DNA of 64,000 nucleotides from Campanula takesimana (GCA_026119855.1 JAOWBW010000192.1:682001-746000), one strand, 5' to 3'. Positions 22,561 to 33,889 are shown, counted from the stretch's first letter. The notes: generated by a model not told the origin, from the letters alone. Translations and numbers: made by a program.

Positions 22561-25162
22561 TGACACGCCCCCAGGTCCCGGGATCCCCTAATAGAACCTC
22601 GAACCTGGTACGCGTGACTAACAAGAAACAAGAAAACTAACAAGAAACTGGATGAAAACTGTTTATAACAAACTGACATGATATATATACTCTAGAGTAA
22701 GGAGCTAAGATAGCTCACACCACGAGTTCTAGACAAGAAAAATTTAAACCAAACATGATTATACACAGCGGAAACATGCCTAGCACATATACTGGCATTA
22801 CAAGATGTCTAGAGACAACAAGTACTATACAAGATTGTCTACCCCAAAATAAGGAGTTACATAACCCATAATACATCATCCTCACCAAAATGTAAAAGGA
22901 CACAAGCCCCAAAAGAATAACAACCTGCGTAGTAAGCTCCCAGCTATGTCGAGCCTCACTGCGCACTATCACTAGCCTTCCTTTGATCTAAGGAAAACAA
23001 TTAAACAAGGAACGGGGTGAGATAAATATCAGTAAGCTATTAGATGCAACTACATGACATGTTATCATGCAATTCAAGTAGATACTCAAGTAATCATGTA
23101 TCAAGTATCATCAAGTAACAAGTATATGAGAGGCTAAGCCAACTCATCAAGTAGCACATAAGGCTAAGCTAGCACGTTACAAAGGATATTGCTTCCTTCC
23201 TTATTCCTCCCAAGAATACCATTGTTGTCGTAGCTTGTATTACTTTGACAAATCACGATCAATATCAAGAAATTGCTTATACAGTATATATAAGAAGACC
23301 CGATATCCAGTGTCATTCCCAAGATCAAGATTCACAAGGTGTTCACGAGTTTAGCATTCACTTTTATCAGGCGTATTGCTCTAACAAAGGAAGCTATGCC
23401 CTTACTATGGCCTGTAGTAAGGGGTCAAGCGCAGATACATAGATCCCCGATTATCACTTTGGCCCCAGCCTCATGATAAGCGTGAACCTATATACTTCCG
23501 AACAAGCAAGGACCAGCTGGACTCACACAAGAATGCACAAGTAGGTATTTACTTGAACTACGAGAGTAGAACTAATCCAAAAGTAGTGGACTAGCTCACC
23601 AAGAAACATGCTTCAAGTAATCAAGAAGTCACATTATTATCAAGTAGCTATATGCAATATTCGCACATACACATCAAGAATATTTCTCATACACGTTAGT
23701 GCTTGTTCATAGCACTTCCTTGTTCATTATCATACACATGTATTGGTGTCAAGTCATGTACAAGATTTTATCATCTTATATTCAAGTTCTCAATCCACTT
23801 CTATGGATGTTCAAGTCATGTACAAGATTTTATCATCTTATATTCAAGTTCTCAATCCACTTCTATGGATGTTTAAGTCATGTACAAGATTTTATTGTCT
23901 TATACTTCAAGTTAAAATTCCAATCTTTGGACATTCAAGCATGTATAAGAGTTATACATTTTATACTTCAAGTTCATCATCCTATACTTTGGATGTTCAA
24001 GTCCAAGACTTTGTTCTAATGCCCCTAAGGTGCACAAACATTGATTTCAAGACAAGCATGACACATTAGTGCTTGTTCTTAGAACTTTCAAGACATAAAG
24101 AAGAGTTGTTACTCATATACTTAAGTTCTCATTTGAGTACTATAAGTGTTCATGTTCAAGACTAAGTTCTAATGCTTTAAAAGGTACATATACTCTTGCT
24201 AGGACATCTTATACTAAGGCTCTATGCCTTAGGAGGGGTAAGGTTTCATTTTAATTGAATTTAAACCACTTTTGTAAAAACAGGGGACCTGGCGGGCGCT
24301 CGGTCTTAACCGGGCGGGCGCTCACTCTTATACCCGGTCGGGCTCTGACACTTACCCGGTCGGGCTCTTACTCTACCCAGGCGGGCGCCTGCTTCTACCC
24401 GGGCGGGCACTTGGTCTCTTTTCCAGCAAATTGCAAATTTCTTCCCAGGCTAAGAATTCTCCGTCCCAAGCGTAGGAGTAACTTTCTACTAATAAACTAA
24501 CAACAAGGAAATTCCCAAGAGTGCATAACAAGTTCAAAACTATTCCTTTCAATTTTCTTTCATCATTTTACACAATAGGTTTATACTCCCTTTGTCCCAA
24601 AATTATAAGTATCACAAAAATCACCCCAAACACGAAATTGACAAGCACAAGTATCAGGAATAACATATATGCATGGTATTACAAGCAAGTGGGAGCTAAT
24701 AACTTACATAGTCCGAAATCAAAGTTACCCAAACAAATTTCTGTTCGGCAGGAAATACTCTATTCAACGCCAAGAATATTTATCCGGGATCGGAATCAAG
24801 AACAGAGGGATAATTAAACTCGAGGAGTTGAGAATAGAGTAAACCCTAAACCTAGCTTTTGAGACAGAGGAAACAACGAGAAGAAATTCAAGGAAAAATG
24901 AATCAGAGAAGGAAGCAAACATAAGTTTTATCCTTACAAGTTTCAAAAATGACACTTAGGCCCCTCAAGTTTTACTTTTAACAAAAAGGACCCTAAAGTC
25001 ATATTTTCACAAATGACCTAAAATTCAAAACTAGACATTTAACCACCTTAATATTCTAAAGCAGTTAAAAAATTAACCCAAGTAAAACTAGCACATAATA
25101 TGCAAGTTCAAGAATTTAACAAGCAAGTCAAATATTTAACAAGAATAAGGATGGGTGTTACA
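22561..25162 (-). repeat. chromovirus 5' LTR
   Basis: About 2.60 kb, TGACACG to GTGTTACA on plus, closely matching 2476-5058. It carries the 62-bp array at about 23751-24000 and the GC-rich motif cluster at 24286-24413. GTAAA follows at 25163-25167. Confidence 0.93.
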
Positions 25163-26572
25163 GTAAATGGGTTTTCCGTACCAAGTATCATCCTGATGGT
25201 TCGTTTGATCATCACAAGGCCCAACTTGTTGCTAAAGGGTTTCACCAACGTCCGGGTTTGGATTATTCTGAGACATTTAGTCCTGTACTTAAACCCGCCA
25301 CTGTTCGTACTATTCTGTCTTTGGCTACTGTGCATGGGTGGTCCCTTCGTCATATAGATATTAACAATGCTTTTCTTCAGGGTACTTTGCACGAGGATGT
25401 GTTTATGTCACAACCTCCTGGTTTTGTCAGTTCCTCTCAACCTACCTTTGTCTGCAAGCTCAAACAAGCTATTTATGGCCTTAAACAGGTACCAAGGGCA
25501 TGGTACACTAAACTCAAAACCTACTTACTGTCTCTTGGGTTTACCATGTGTGTGTCTGATACATCATTATTCATTCTTCAGACGGTTGGATATCTTATCT
25601 ACTTATTGGTTTATGTTGATGATATTATCATTACGGGCTCTGATTCATCTGTTATTGATGCATTTATTGCTAGCTTCTCTTCCAGGTTCTCCCTGAAAGA
25701 CCTTGGCCCATTGTCTTACTTTCTCGGTGTTGAGGTGTTACCCCATCCTGATGGTATTTTTCTAAGTTAACACAAGTATGTAGAGGATTTACTTACGCGT
25801 ACCAACATGCTTGATGCCAAGCCAGTGCCAACCCCTATGGTGCCGCACCCTTCTTTGACTACTCAGTCCGGTTCTCCTCTGGGTGATCCTTCCTAGTTCC
25901 GAGCCATTATTGGTGTTCTTCAGTATCTTTCTCTGACTTGGTGTGATCTTTCCTTTGCTATTAATCGATTGTCTCAGTTTATGCATTGTCCGTCTGATGT
26001 TCATTGGGGTGCCCTCAAGCGTGTTCTCCGCTATCTCGTTGGCACTAGTTCTCATGGTCTTCTCATTCGTCGTGATTCACCCCTCACGCTTCATGCCTTC
26101 ACTGATGCGGATTGGGCGGGCGACAAGGATGATTATATATCTACTACAGGGCATGTTGTTTACTTGGGCAAAAACGCACTTTCCTGGAGCTCTAAGAAAC
26201 AAAAGACTCTTGCTCGTTCTTCAACAGAGGCTGAGTATCGGGCTATTGCTGCAACAACTTCTGAAATTCTTTGGCTTCAAAACTTGCTGCGTGAAATGCA
26301 TGTTATTCTTTCTCCGCCTCCGACGATCTATTGTGACAATATGGCAGCCATTTATGTCGCTGCCAATCCCGTGTTCCATTCCAGGATGAAACATTTGGGT
26401 TTGGACTATCACTTTGTTCGCGAAAATGTCCAAAACAACAAGTTAAGGGTGACTCATATTTTCGGCTCTGATCAATTGGCGGATCTTCTTACCAACCGCT
26501 TCCGCGTACCCGATTTCTTGATTTGGTTGTCAAGATTGGACTTTCTGATCGGTCGTCCAATTTGAGGGGGCA
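25163..26572 (+). pseudogene. copia reverse transcriptase and RNase H, 3' half
   Basis: It resumes the copia frame after the chromovirus. Reverse transcriptase motifs include TFSPVLKPATVR, INNAFLQG and the intact catalytic YVDD (25612-25623). After stops at 25768-25770 and about 25894 comes RNase H with FTDADWAGDKDD, STEAEYRA and YCDNMAAIYVA. The frame ends near 26565 in LIGRPI with a stop, followed by the polypurine tract. The stops show it is dead. The motifs point to the Ale clade. Confidence 0.92.
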
Positions 26573-26760
26573 TGATAGAGATAAAGAATCTCATGATCCT
26601 AATTGATCTTGGTTTCTTTATTCTGCTCTTTTAATTTACCTAGGATTCTTTTCTTGTTACCTAAGTTTGTATAGGATTCTTTTATTTCTTTCCTTGTTAG
26701 GCTATTCCTTCTTGTATATATACCAACAGTTGTGAATAATAATATTAGAGTTTTCTCTCA
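26573..26760 (+). repeat. copia 3' LTR (short)
   Basis: Follows the purine tract TTGAGGGGGCA. Starts TGATAGAG and probably ends TTTTCTCTCA at 26760, giving about 188 bp. TATATA near 26715 is a likely TATA box. The right end is inferred from TG...CA, because the 5' LTR is outside the window. Confidence 0.65.
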
Positions 26761-26782
26761 TATTATTTATCTTATAATAATA

Positions 26783-26965
26783 AGTTTAGAAAATTGCTTA
26801 ATAGGAGCCTTATTTTGGGAGCTTTTTCTATTGGATAACAAGTTTAGAAAATTGCTTTATAGGACCCTTATTTTGGGAGCTTTTTCTATTGGTTACTAAC
26901 GAAAGGTAACAAGTTTAGAAAAATTCTTAATAAGACCCTCTATTTTGGGAGCTTTTTCTATTGGC
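26783..26965. repeat. three-copy tandem repeat, about 60 bp
   Basis: AAGTTTAGAAAATTGCTT, then TTATTTTGGGAGC and TTTTTCTATTGG, recur three times with small differences. The second and third copies are separated by an extra 14-base stretch. Confidence 0.85.
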
Positions 26966-27107
26966 TACTTAATAGAAATGGAACCTTCGAAATGTTCCAT
27001 TCTTCCCTTAATAATGGACCCGAAACCGTAAGAATATTTTGTTATGGTAAGCAATGGTATCTGATAACAATTTTTTTAATTTAAATATTTATAACTAAAG
27101 TTAATTA

Positions 27108-27286
27108 CTCCCTCCGTCCCAAAATGATCTTCACGTTTGACCATTCAAACTTTTTAAAGATATGAACATTTGCTTTGCTAGCCATATTTTGTTAATCCAC
27201 TTTTAAGCCTAAATTGTAGAAAGGTGAAGAACTTTTTGGGACAACAAGAAATGACAAATGAGAAAATCATTTTGGGACAGAGGGAG
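27108..27286. mobile_element. Stowaway-type MITE
   Basis: 179 bp, flanked by TA. It starts CTCCCTCCGTCCC and ends with the inverted copy GGGACAGAGGGAG. The arms CAAAATGATC and ATCATTTTGGG also match. Typical of Tc1/mariner-derived Stowaway elements. Confidence 0.9.
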
Positions 27287-27683
27287 TATATTTTAGTTGC
27301 GGCGATGCGCTTTGATGAGATTGTAGGGAAGGCGTCACAAATTTTAGATGTTGGGAGCGGCGTATTACAACAAAGAGATGCCGTAACAGTCTCTCGCCTC
27401 CTTATGTGTTGCGCTTTCCATTTTTTTTTATGGGTTAATGACAATTTAGGGCCTAAACTCCAGGGGGTGCGTCTAAAAGGGGCCTGGGTTTTTTTTTCCC
27501 GCTAGATCAGGGCTCAATATCAAAAATTTTCGGCAGATAATGGCTTTATGATGGAAATCGTTAGAAAAGTCAGTTAAGTGCCATGTGCCGAGCATGTGAT
27601 ACACGCATTGGATGGATTTGTAATTTATATATGCAAACTAGGGTTCTAATGCACATTGTAAAACTAAAGGGGCTAAAATAATA

Positions 27684-28436
27684 ATGGGCTTAAACACAAA
27701 TAAAAGACTCCTCAACCCCCCTCCTCTCTGTTTCTCCCTACTCCGACCTCACCAATTTCTCGTCTCTCTCCCAACGCCGGCGACTCCCAACTGCCGGCGA
27801 CTCCCAACTCTCTCTCTCTCTCGAACTTCCGGCGCTACCCACTCCCTCTCCACCACTAAATCAACAAACCCTACCCCAATCCATCAACACCCCCTTCTCC
27901 AGATTTGTTGAAGCCGCACATCCCCTCCTCCCCTTTCTTGTGCGAGCAGAATCGAGACATTCGAGAAGAATATCTGGTCTAGATCTGACCAAATTCGGCT
28001 ATGAAGATGACGATTTGTTTGTGAAGAAGATGATCCGTTGATAATCGACAACAACAATGGCGACATAGAGTACCGAAAACATTCTAAGAGATCTAAAATA
28101 GATCTCAATTAAGTTTTGATTTCTGAAAACGAGATATGGTTCTTACAAAACCAGATTTGAAAGCCTAGATCTTAAGATTTAAGGTCCTGAATGATATTGA
28201 AGCCCAGATTTGAGAATTTTGATTTGGGAATTTTGATTTTTTCCTCTAAGATTGAGCTGGAAATTTGATTGTAGTTCTAAAGATGTGGTTATGGGAGAAT
28301 GAAGGTGGTGGCGGTGGTTTTGGTGTGTTGACGGTGGGGTGGTGGCGGTGGTGGTTTTGGTGTGTTGACGGTGGTGTTCATAGATGGCGGTGTCAATGGT
28401 GGTGGTGGTGGTGGCGGTGGGTGTGGTGATGGTTAG
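27684..28436. other. gene-like captured segment inside MULE-type element
   Basis: It is C/T-rich then GGTGGCGG-rich, containing CGCCGGCGACTCCCAACT-like repeats and CTCTCTCTCT, which resemble a plant 5' leader and first exon. Open frames on both strands (75 and 74 residues) match no family I know. Capture from a host gene is an inference from composition only. Confidence 0.4.
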
Positions 28437-28640
28437 TAGGAATATTATACTCCCTCCGTCCCAAAATGACTTTCATACTTTTTTTTTTAGGAATATTATA
28501 CTCCCTCCGTCCCAAAATGACTTTCATACTTTTTTCGACGTTACTACGAGGGAATATACTTTTTTCTAGGAATATTATACTCCCTCCGTCCCAAAATGAC
28601 TTTCATACTTTTTTCGACGTTACTACGAAGGAACTTTGAC
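28437..28640. repeat. three tandem Stowaway 5' ends
   Basis: TAGGAATATTATACTCCCTC...GACTTTCATACTTTTTT occurs three times in a row, starting about 28437, 28487 and 28567. The last continues into the MITE interior. No right terminus with GGGACGGAGGG follows, so the element is truncated. It sits inside the MULE-type element. Confidence 0.85.
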
Positions 28641-29430
28641 CAATGATTTTAGGTTAATATAATTATTTTAATGAAAATCTAAAACATGTTATTGATAGTA
28701 TTTTTGATGCTGTGTCAATACTCAATAGCAAGTTTTATATTTTCATTAGTGCAATTGATTTAACCTAAAAAGTAATTTATTAGTATGTTCATAGAATAAA
28801 ATTTAAAATTATTTATAATTTTCTTTATTTTAAATTTATTATTTAGAAAATAATCTAAATCCTTTTATATTTAATATAGCTATTAGATTAATTTGTTTAA
28901 TAATTTTGATTTTTTTTAATAAATTTATTTTATATATGATAATTACTTATTTTATTATATACTTGATTATTTAGAAAAAATATTTATTTCATTTTTAAAC
29001 CCTCTAAGTTTCAAAAATTTCACTAAAACCCTTACTAAGTAATATCATTACAAATCCATCCAATCCGTGTATCACGTGCTCGGCATATGGCACTTAACTG
29101 ACTTTTCTAACGATTTCCGTCAAAAAACCCTTAACTGCCGAAAAATTTAGATATTGAGCCCTGATCTAGCGAAAATAAAAACCCATACCCCTTTTAGACG
29201 CACCTCTCTGGAGTTCAGGCCCTAAATTGTCATTAGCCCTTTTTTATATGCATCCAAATAAGTATTGTATTGCTTTTTTTAACCAAAAATAATAATAATC
29301 ATGCTAATGTGCTCTATCTCGCACGGCATAAATCTTTATCATTATTTTTTTTTAAAAAGTCTCAAATTGAATTTATCCCTTCTTATTGTGAGAAAAAAAG
29401 AAAAAAAAAAAACATAGTGCATTTTACTAC

Positions 29431-30257
29431 GAGGTGGACTCCTGTGAGACCGTCTCACGGCGTGAGATGGCTCACAACCCAGCCGAGTCAAGCCGCCGAG
29501 CCAGTCAAGCCATTTTTTATTTTTTTTGGCTTCCAACTTTTTTTCCCTTGCCATTTGTTGCTCGCCAGCAAAAGTAACACATTTTATAAACAAATGTAAC
29601 ACTTTTTTTTTCAAAAAAATGTACCACAATTTTGCTGAAATACATTAAAGATAACATAAGATTGACAACTAAACTAATGTTACATTTTATAATAAATGAA
29701 TGTAACATTTTTTTCTCCTCAATTGTAACCCTTTTCTAGGGTTTTACATTCAATTGAAATGTAAAACCGATTATATACATGAATTTTAACTCTTTTTTTA
29801 AAGAAAAAAAGTAACATTTAACCTGTAAAACTGTTACATTCATATATATAGCATATTACAATCATATATGCACTGTGTTACACTTCAATTATTACTTTTT
29901 CTAACCACAAAATCAATTTTTTTTTTGCGAAACTGCTGTTACATCTTACAATAAAGCGTTATTTTTTAATACCAAACTGTTACTTTTATCAGAACAAAGT
30001 GTTGCATCTCAGGATACGAGCAGTCCAGTTTTTTTTTTGTGTGTTAAAAAATAGGTTTTTTTTTTAAAAAAAAACAAAACATATTATGACATATCTAGTT
30101 TGATTGTTCTCGTCGAGACGAACACAACGGTAGTTTTAGATTTTTTTTTTTTCGGAATTATAAATCTCAAGATATAGCATTTTTAAGTTATTGAGTTTTT
30201 TATTAAATACGCGTCACGTGTCGCGATCTGGGAGACCCTCTCACAGGAGTGTTTGTC
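29431..30257. mobile_element. MULE-type MITE, copy 1 (827 bp)
   Basis: Flanked by perfect 9-bp TTTTACTAC duplications (29422-29430 and 30258-30266). The left end is GAGGTGGACTCCTGTGAGAC and the right end, inverted, GACAAACACTCCTGTGAGAG. The interior is very AT-rich with many GTAAC or GTTAC motifs. It contains no coding domain. Confidence 0.8.
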
Positions 30258-30296
30258 TTTTACTACAGTGCAAACAATATGCAATATAAAACTAAA

Positions 30297-31450
30297 GAGG
30301 TGGTCTCTTGTGAGAACACCTATATCCGTCTCATAGAAGAAACGAGTCGACCCATGACCCGTGTACAACATTCTCCGCGAAGCGTAGGATCCCAACACAT
30401 TCTCCACTCAAAATCTACCATGTGGCAGTGACCCATTGGCCCAAAAAAAATTCATAGGATTTTTTTTTTTTTTTTTATTTGACTGTTTTTTTTTCGTTTG
30501 CCAAAAGTAATACGTACTTAGTATAACTAAATGTAACAACTGTGTTACTTATAAAGTAACATTGTTTATAAGTAAACGTAACGCCAGTTTTACAAAAAAA
30601 AGAAGCTCATTTTACTCATCTTTCAACTGTAATACTAAATACGTGTAACACTAACAATAACTAAAAGTAATTATCGTTATACTGAAATGTAATAGTGTTT
30701 TTCCAGAATATTTTTTATTTTTTATTATTGATTATTTGATTTTATTTTTTAAAAGAAAGTAACATTTGAAAAATAACAACTTATATACATTAATATAATT
30801 ATTTGTACAAGTAAATGTAACACTTTAGTATATGAAATTGTAACAGATTTCTATAGATAATGTAATACTTTTACATGTATCATGATAAATTGAACCCATT
30901 GTAACTTATTATTTGAAAACATATAGATATACTATTATACAAGTAAACGTAACTGTTTTACAATGTTATTATACAAGTAAAATGTAACGTTCTTTTATAA
31001 AAATAGTTACTTTCTTATTTTTACAATGTTACTAATACAATTGTTTTTAGTTCTAAAGTGTAAATGGTTGAATTATTACTTTTCTATACATGTCTTACAA
31101 TTATGTATAAACAATGTTACATATAAGTAACACGTTCGTTACATTTTAGTTGTAATAAGTATTACTTTTGGTAAACGAAGAAAAGATAAAAAAAAAAAAC
31201 ACTGTTACTTTTCTGTATATATGTATTACTTTTATGTATACAAACTGTTATATATAAGTAACACGTTTTTTACATTTAGTTATAGTAACTATTACTTTTG
31301 ACAAACCGAAAAAAATATATATAAAAACTAAAAAAAGCAAAATAAAAAAAAAAAAAAAAAAATGCCTGTGGGTCATGATCCGGTCATGGGTAAAAAATAA
31401 TCCGTCTCTACTATGATACGGGTCATAATGTTCTCATACAAGTTTTTGTC
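30297..31450. mobile_element. MULE-type MITE, copy 2 (1154 bp)
   Basis: Left end GAGGTGGTCTCTTGTGAGAAC, right end inverted GACAAAAACTTGTATGAGAA. The 9-bp flanks AAAACTAAA and AAAAATAAA differ at one base. Long subterminal inverted similarity includes GTTTGCCAAAAGTAATA and its inverse near 31290. The interior is densely filled with TGTAAC or GTTACA. Confidence 0.8.
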
Positions 31451-31542
31451 AAAAATAAAACACTTTCCATAAAAATACGGACGAATTAATAGTAGCACCT
31501 ATGATCAGAAGTAGAGCATGCAATTAGTCCTAGTCCAATATG

Positions 31543-32032
31543 TAGGGCTGTTTAACTATTCGAGTGAATAGGGTCGATCTCAAAAAAAATCGATTCAAGT
31601 GAACTCGAATCATGGCTTGACTCGAGTTCGAACTAAACTTTTAACTCGTCAAATTTTTTATTCGAACCGGTTCGACTCGTGAGTTCAATGAGTTTCGTTT
31701 GTGATCGACACTGTTCGAGCTCAACTCGATTAACACGTTAAAACCCGAACTTTTTTTTATTTGTGAGCAACGGGTTTCGAGATCGGCTCGATAAGCTAGT
31801 TAAAACGACTCGATAAGATTTTATTTTCTTCAGATTTCTCCCCAAAAAAGTCTTAACTCGAATTCGACTCGTTAAAACTCGAGTTCGATATCGACTCGAG
31901 CAGCTCGCAAGCGATCAGCTCGAAACTCGATTTAACCACTAATCGAACTAGATAAAAACTTGAATTCGATGACTCGTTATCGTGCTCAAACTCGAACAAG
32001 CAAAACTCGACTCATTTTCATTTACAGCCATA
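31543..32032. mobile_element. hAT-type miniature element (490 bp)
   Basis: Perfect 8-bp duplication CCAATATG (31535-31542 and 32033-32040). Termini are TAGGGCTGTTTA and inverted TATGGCTGTAAAT. The interior is an irregular array of ACTCGAGTTCGAA-like palindromic words. The 8-bp duplication and short TAGGG-type ends suit the hAT superfamily. Confidence 0.8.
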
Positions 32033-32233
32033 CCAATATGTCACATTCTGTTTACACCCTCCCGTCTCAAGACGATGTTCCTCACTTGTTGTTATTAGGA
32101 ATGAACTTTGACAATTATTTAGACTAATTTACTAACACTAATGAAAATCTAAAACTTGTTATTGATACACCATCAACATTAATATGAATAACAAATTTTA
32201 TATTTTTATTAAGATGATTAAATTAAGCTAATA

Positions 32234-32836
32234 CTCCCACTATCTCATTTTATTAAGCTTTATTTGACTTTTGATGATCAAGAACTTTGACAAAATATTA
32301 ATGTCAATCTAATCATATCAATGAAATTTTCAAACATGTTATTAATAAATCACTTAGTGATTTATCATAGCAATATTTGAGATTTCAGTATGATAATTAA
32401 GTTGACATTAATATTAACCAAAATTTACATGTACTGATCATTAAAATTCAAATGTAATTAAGAAAAGACAAAAACTTGTGTGAGACGGATCTTATTGAGA
32501 GAGAAAATGGGCTTGCCCCGCCCCACCCATCTCATAAGGGGGCAAACCATTTACTCTCTCAACAAGACCCGTCTAACGTGTGAGACCGTCTCACACAAGA
32601 CTTCCTTTTAAGAAAAATGGAGTCAGTTTTATGAAAAATCTGTTTTACACTAATAGGTGTGTAAAACTAGTTTTACATTAAGAGATTATGTTTTATATTA
32701 AGAGATGAAAATATGTTTTACACTAAAGCGAGAGTAAAACAAGTTTTTCTCGAAATTTTGAAAAAAAAAAAACTGAGATATGAGAGTACAATAGTTGAAA
32801 GTTTATTCAAACTATTGACAATTTGGGACGGAGGGG
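32234..32836. mobile_element. Stowaway-like MITE with nested insertion
   Basis: TA-flanked. Left end CTCCCACTATCTCA, right end inverted CCCCTCCGTCCCA. It is interrupted by the 141-bp MITE at 32467-32607. The ends are diverged, so family and limits are moderately certain. Confidence 0.6.
32467..32607. mobile_element. MULE-type MITE, short copy 3 (141 bp)
   Basis: Perfect 9-bp duplication TTAAGAAAA (32458-32466 and 32608-32616). Left end GACAAAAACTTGTGTGAGAC, right end inverted with TCTTGTGTGAGAC. It has the same terminal words as copies 1, 2 and 4 but almost no interior. Confidence 0.8.
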
Positions 32837-33009
32837 TATCACTTTAGCATATGCCATTGGGAAATTATAAATTTAAATCTTTGTAAAGAATGCACCCTAT
32901 ACTATGTCTAAATCAAAGTTTTAAAAATTTATCAGCCGTTCGTTGAGCTTTACTATGCGTTAAAAATGTTGTCAGAGTACCACAGAAAGGACATACACAA
33001 GCTACCAAC

Positions 33010-33352
33010 TATGGATGGCAACCGGTTGCGGTTCGAAACCGCCGGTTCCGGTTCGAAACCGCCGGTTCCGGTTCGGCATATATGTGATCCTGAACCGGCC
33101 CGTACTGACCCCGGTTCCGGTTGGCACAATCCGGTTCCGGTTCCGGTACGGTTCAGTCCGGTTCCGGTCCTCTCCCTTTAAAATTATTGAAAAACAAAGG
33201 ATTTTCGGTCCGGTTCCGGTTCCGGTTCGCCATTTATGTGAACCGTAACCGGCCCGGATGAATGGCGGTTCCGGTTACTCCGGTTCCGGTTTACTCCCCG
33301 GTTTGCTTCGGTTCCGGGCTTTTCCGGGTCCGATTCCTTTTGGCCATCCCTA
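33010..33352. mobile_element. hAT-type miniature element (343 bp) full of CCGGTT
   Basis: Perfect 8-bp duplication CTACCAAC (33002-33009 and 33353-33360). Termini are TATGGATGGCAA and inverted TAGGGATGGCC. The interior is an irregular array of GGTTCCGGTTCCGG words. Open frames across it are repeat translations. Confidence 0.85.
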
Positions 33353-33381
33353 CTACCAACCATATGAAGAAATCAATACTA

Positions 33382-33594
33382 CTCCCTCCGTCCCGATTAA
33401 GGTTTTTAGTTTGACTTTACACATTTTTTTTTTAATTGTGAGTATGAAAAGTAAAGTATGAGAAAATATGAGAGAGAAAGTGGGTAAAAAGTTTTTATTG
33501 TGAGAATGACAAGTGAGTCTCATTATCAATTTTAGGTAATAGAACAACTAAGTACCTTAGTTTGGAACAAATAAAAAAAGAAAGTAAGAGGGAG
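33382..33594. mobile_element. Stowaway-type MITE
   Basis: Starts CTCCCTCCGTCCC after TA and ends in the decayed inverse AAGAGGGAG before TA. The right end has lost the GGGACG part. Confidence 0.7.
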
Positions 33595-33844
33595 TATATG
33601 TTTTACATCAAATGTTTTTTGGCTTATCGGGTATGTGTAAATGTGTTAAGGGTTTTTTTTTTTTAGGGGAGATCTTGACTTTGATTCTTTTTGAAAGGTG
33701 CCGAGAACTATGGTTTCAGTTGTAATTTTATGTCTTCGTTCTAAAGATGAAACTCTTAGAAAAGTGTACAATACTATATGTTTTACATGTCTCAAAATTT
33801 CGAAATTGCTTAAGTTAAAGTAAAAAGAAATTTCAAACATACAA

Positions 33845-33860
33845 TTTGAGACGGAGGGAG
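33845..33860. repeat. isolated Stowaway right end
   Basis: TTTGAGACGGAGGGAG followed by TA resembles a Stowaway right terminus. No left end is obvious in 33595-33845, so only the terminus is claimed. Confidence 0.5.
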
Positions 33861-33889
33861 TACATAAATATATTGAAAGACATCTAATA

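Larger units (their letters stand above)
2476..25162 (-). mobile_element. Ty3/gypsy chromovirus, Tekay/Del-like, itself interrupted
   Basis: A complete insertion with LTRs at 2476-5058 and 22561-25162, flanked by perfect 5-bp GTAAA duplications. It lies on the minus strand: primer site at 22546-22558, gag, protease-RT-RNase H, then integrase with a chromodomain-like tail and a polypurine tract beside 5058. LTR ends are TGTAACGCCC and CGTGTCA (minus strand). The order RT-RNase H-integrase is gypsy-type, and the C-terminal tail with VLWRNHEIEEATWE is the Tekay/Del form of chromodomain. The two LTRs look nearly identical by eye, so insertion was fairly recent, yet the coding region already has stops, frameshifts and a catalytic substitution. 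It is cut by a second element at 6658-19576. Confidence 0.93.
1..26760 (+). mobile_element. Ty1/copia element (Ale-like), split by nested insertion
   Basis: A copia element whose 5' LTR lies left of the window. Visible parts run gag, protease and integrase (1-2475), then reverse transcriptase, RNase H and the 3' LTR (25163-26760). The pieces are separated by a 22.7-kb chromovirus flanked by GTAAA duplications at 2471-2475 and 25163-25167, and the reading frame on the two sides meets in the start of the reverse transcriptase. The domain order (integrase before reverse transcriptase) is diagnostic of copia. Gag, RNase H and the short LTR resemble the Ale/Retrofit clade (inference from recalled motifs). 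Several frameshifts and stops make it non-functional. Confidence 0.9.
27432..29239. mobile_element. MULE-type element with about 190-bp TIRs (Pack-MULE candidate)
   Basis: The left arm begins GGGTTAATGACAATTTAGGG and the right arm is its inverted counterpart, similar over about 190 bp (27432-27645 and 29050-29239). It is flanked by TTTTTTAT at 27424-27431 and 29240-29247, an 8-bp duplication within T-rich sequence. GGGTTAAT-type ends and long arms suit Mutator-like elements, where 9 bp is usual. No transposase is visible. The interior (27690-28430) is GC-rich and gene-like, unlike the flanks. Confidence 0.8.

Noticed and set aside
27684..28569. Host protein-coding gene
   Set aside because: No recognisable domain or extended frame, it lies between MULE-type inverted repeats, and it contains truncated MITEs.
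28384..28569. Small frame with Val-rich run
   Set aside because: Translation of a GGTGGTGGC tract and Stowaway ends.
32966..33248. Frames rich in RFRFGS or PVPVP
   Set aside because: They translate the CCGGTT word field of a hAT-type miniature element.
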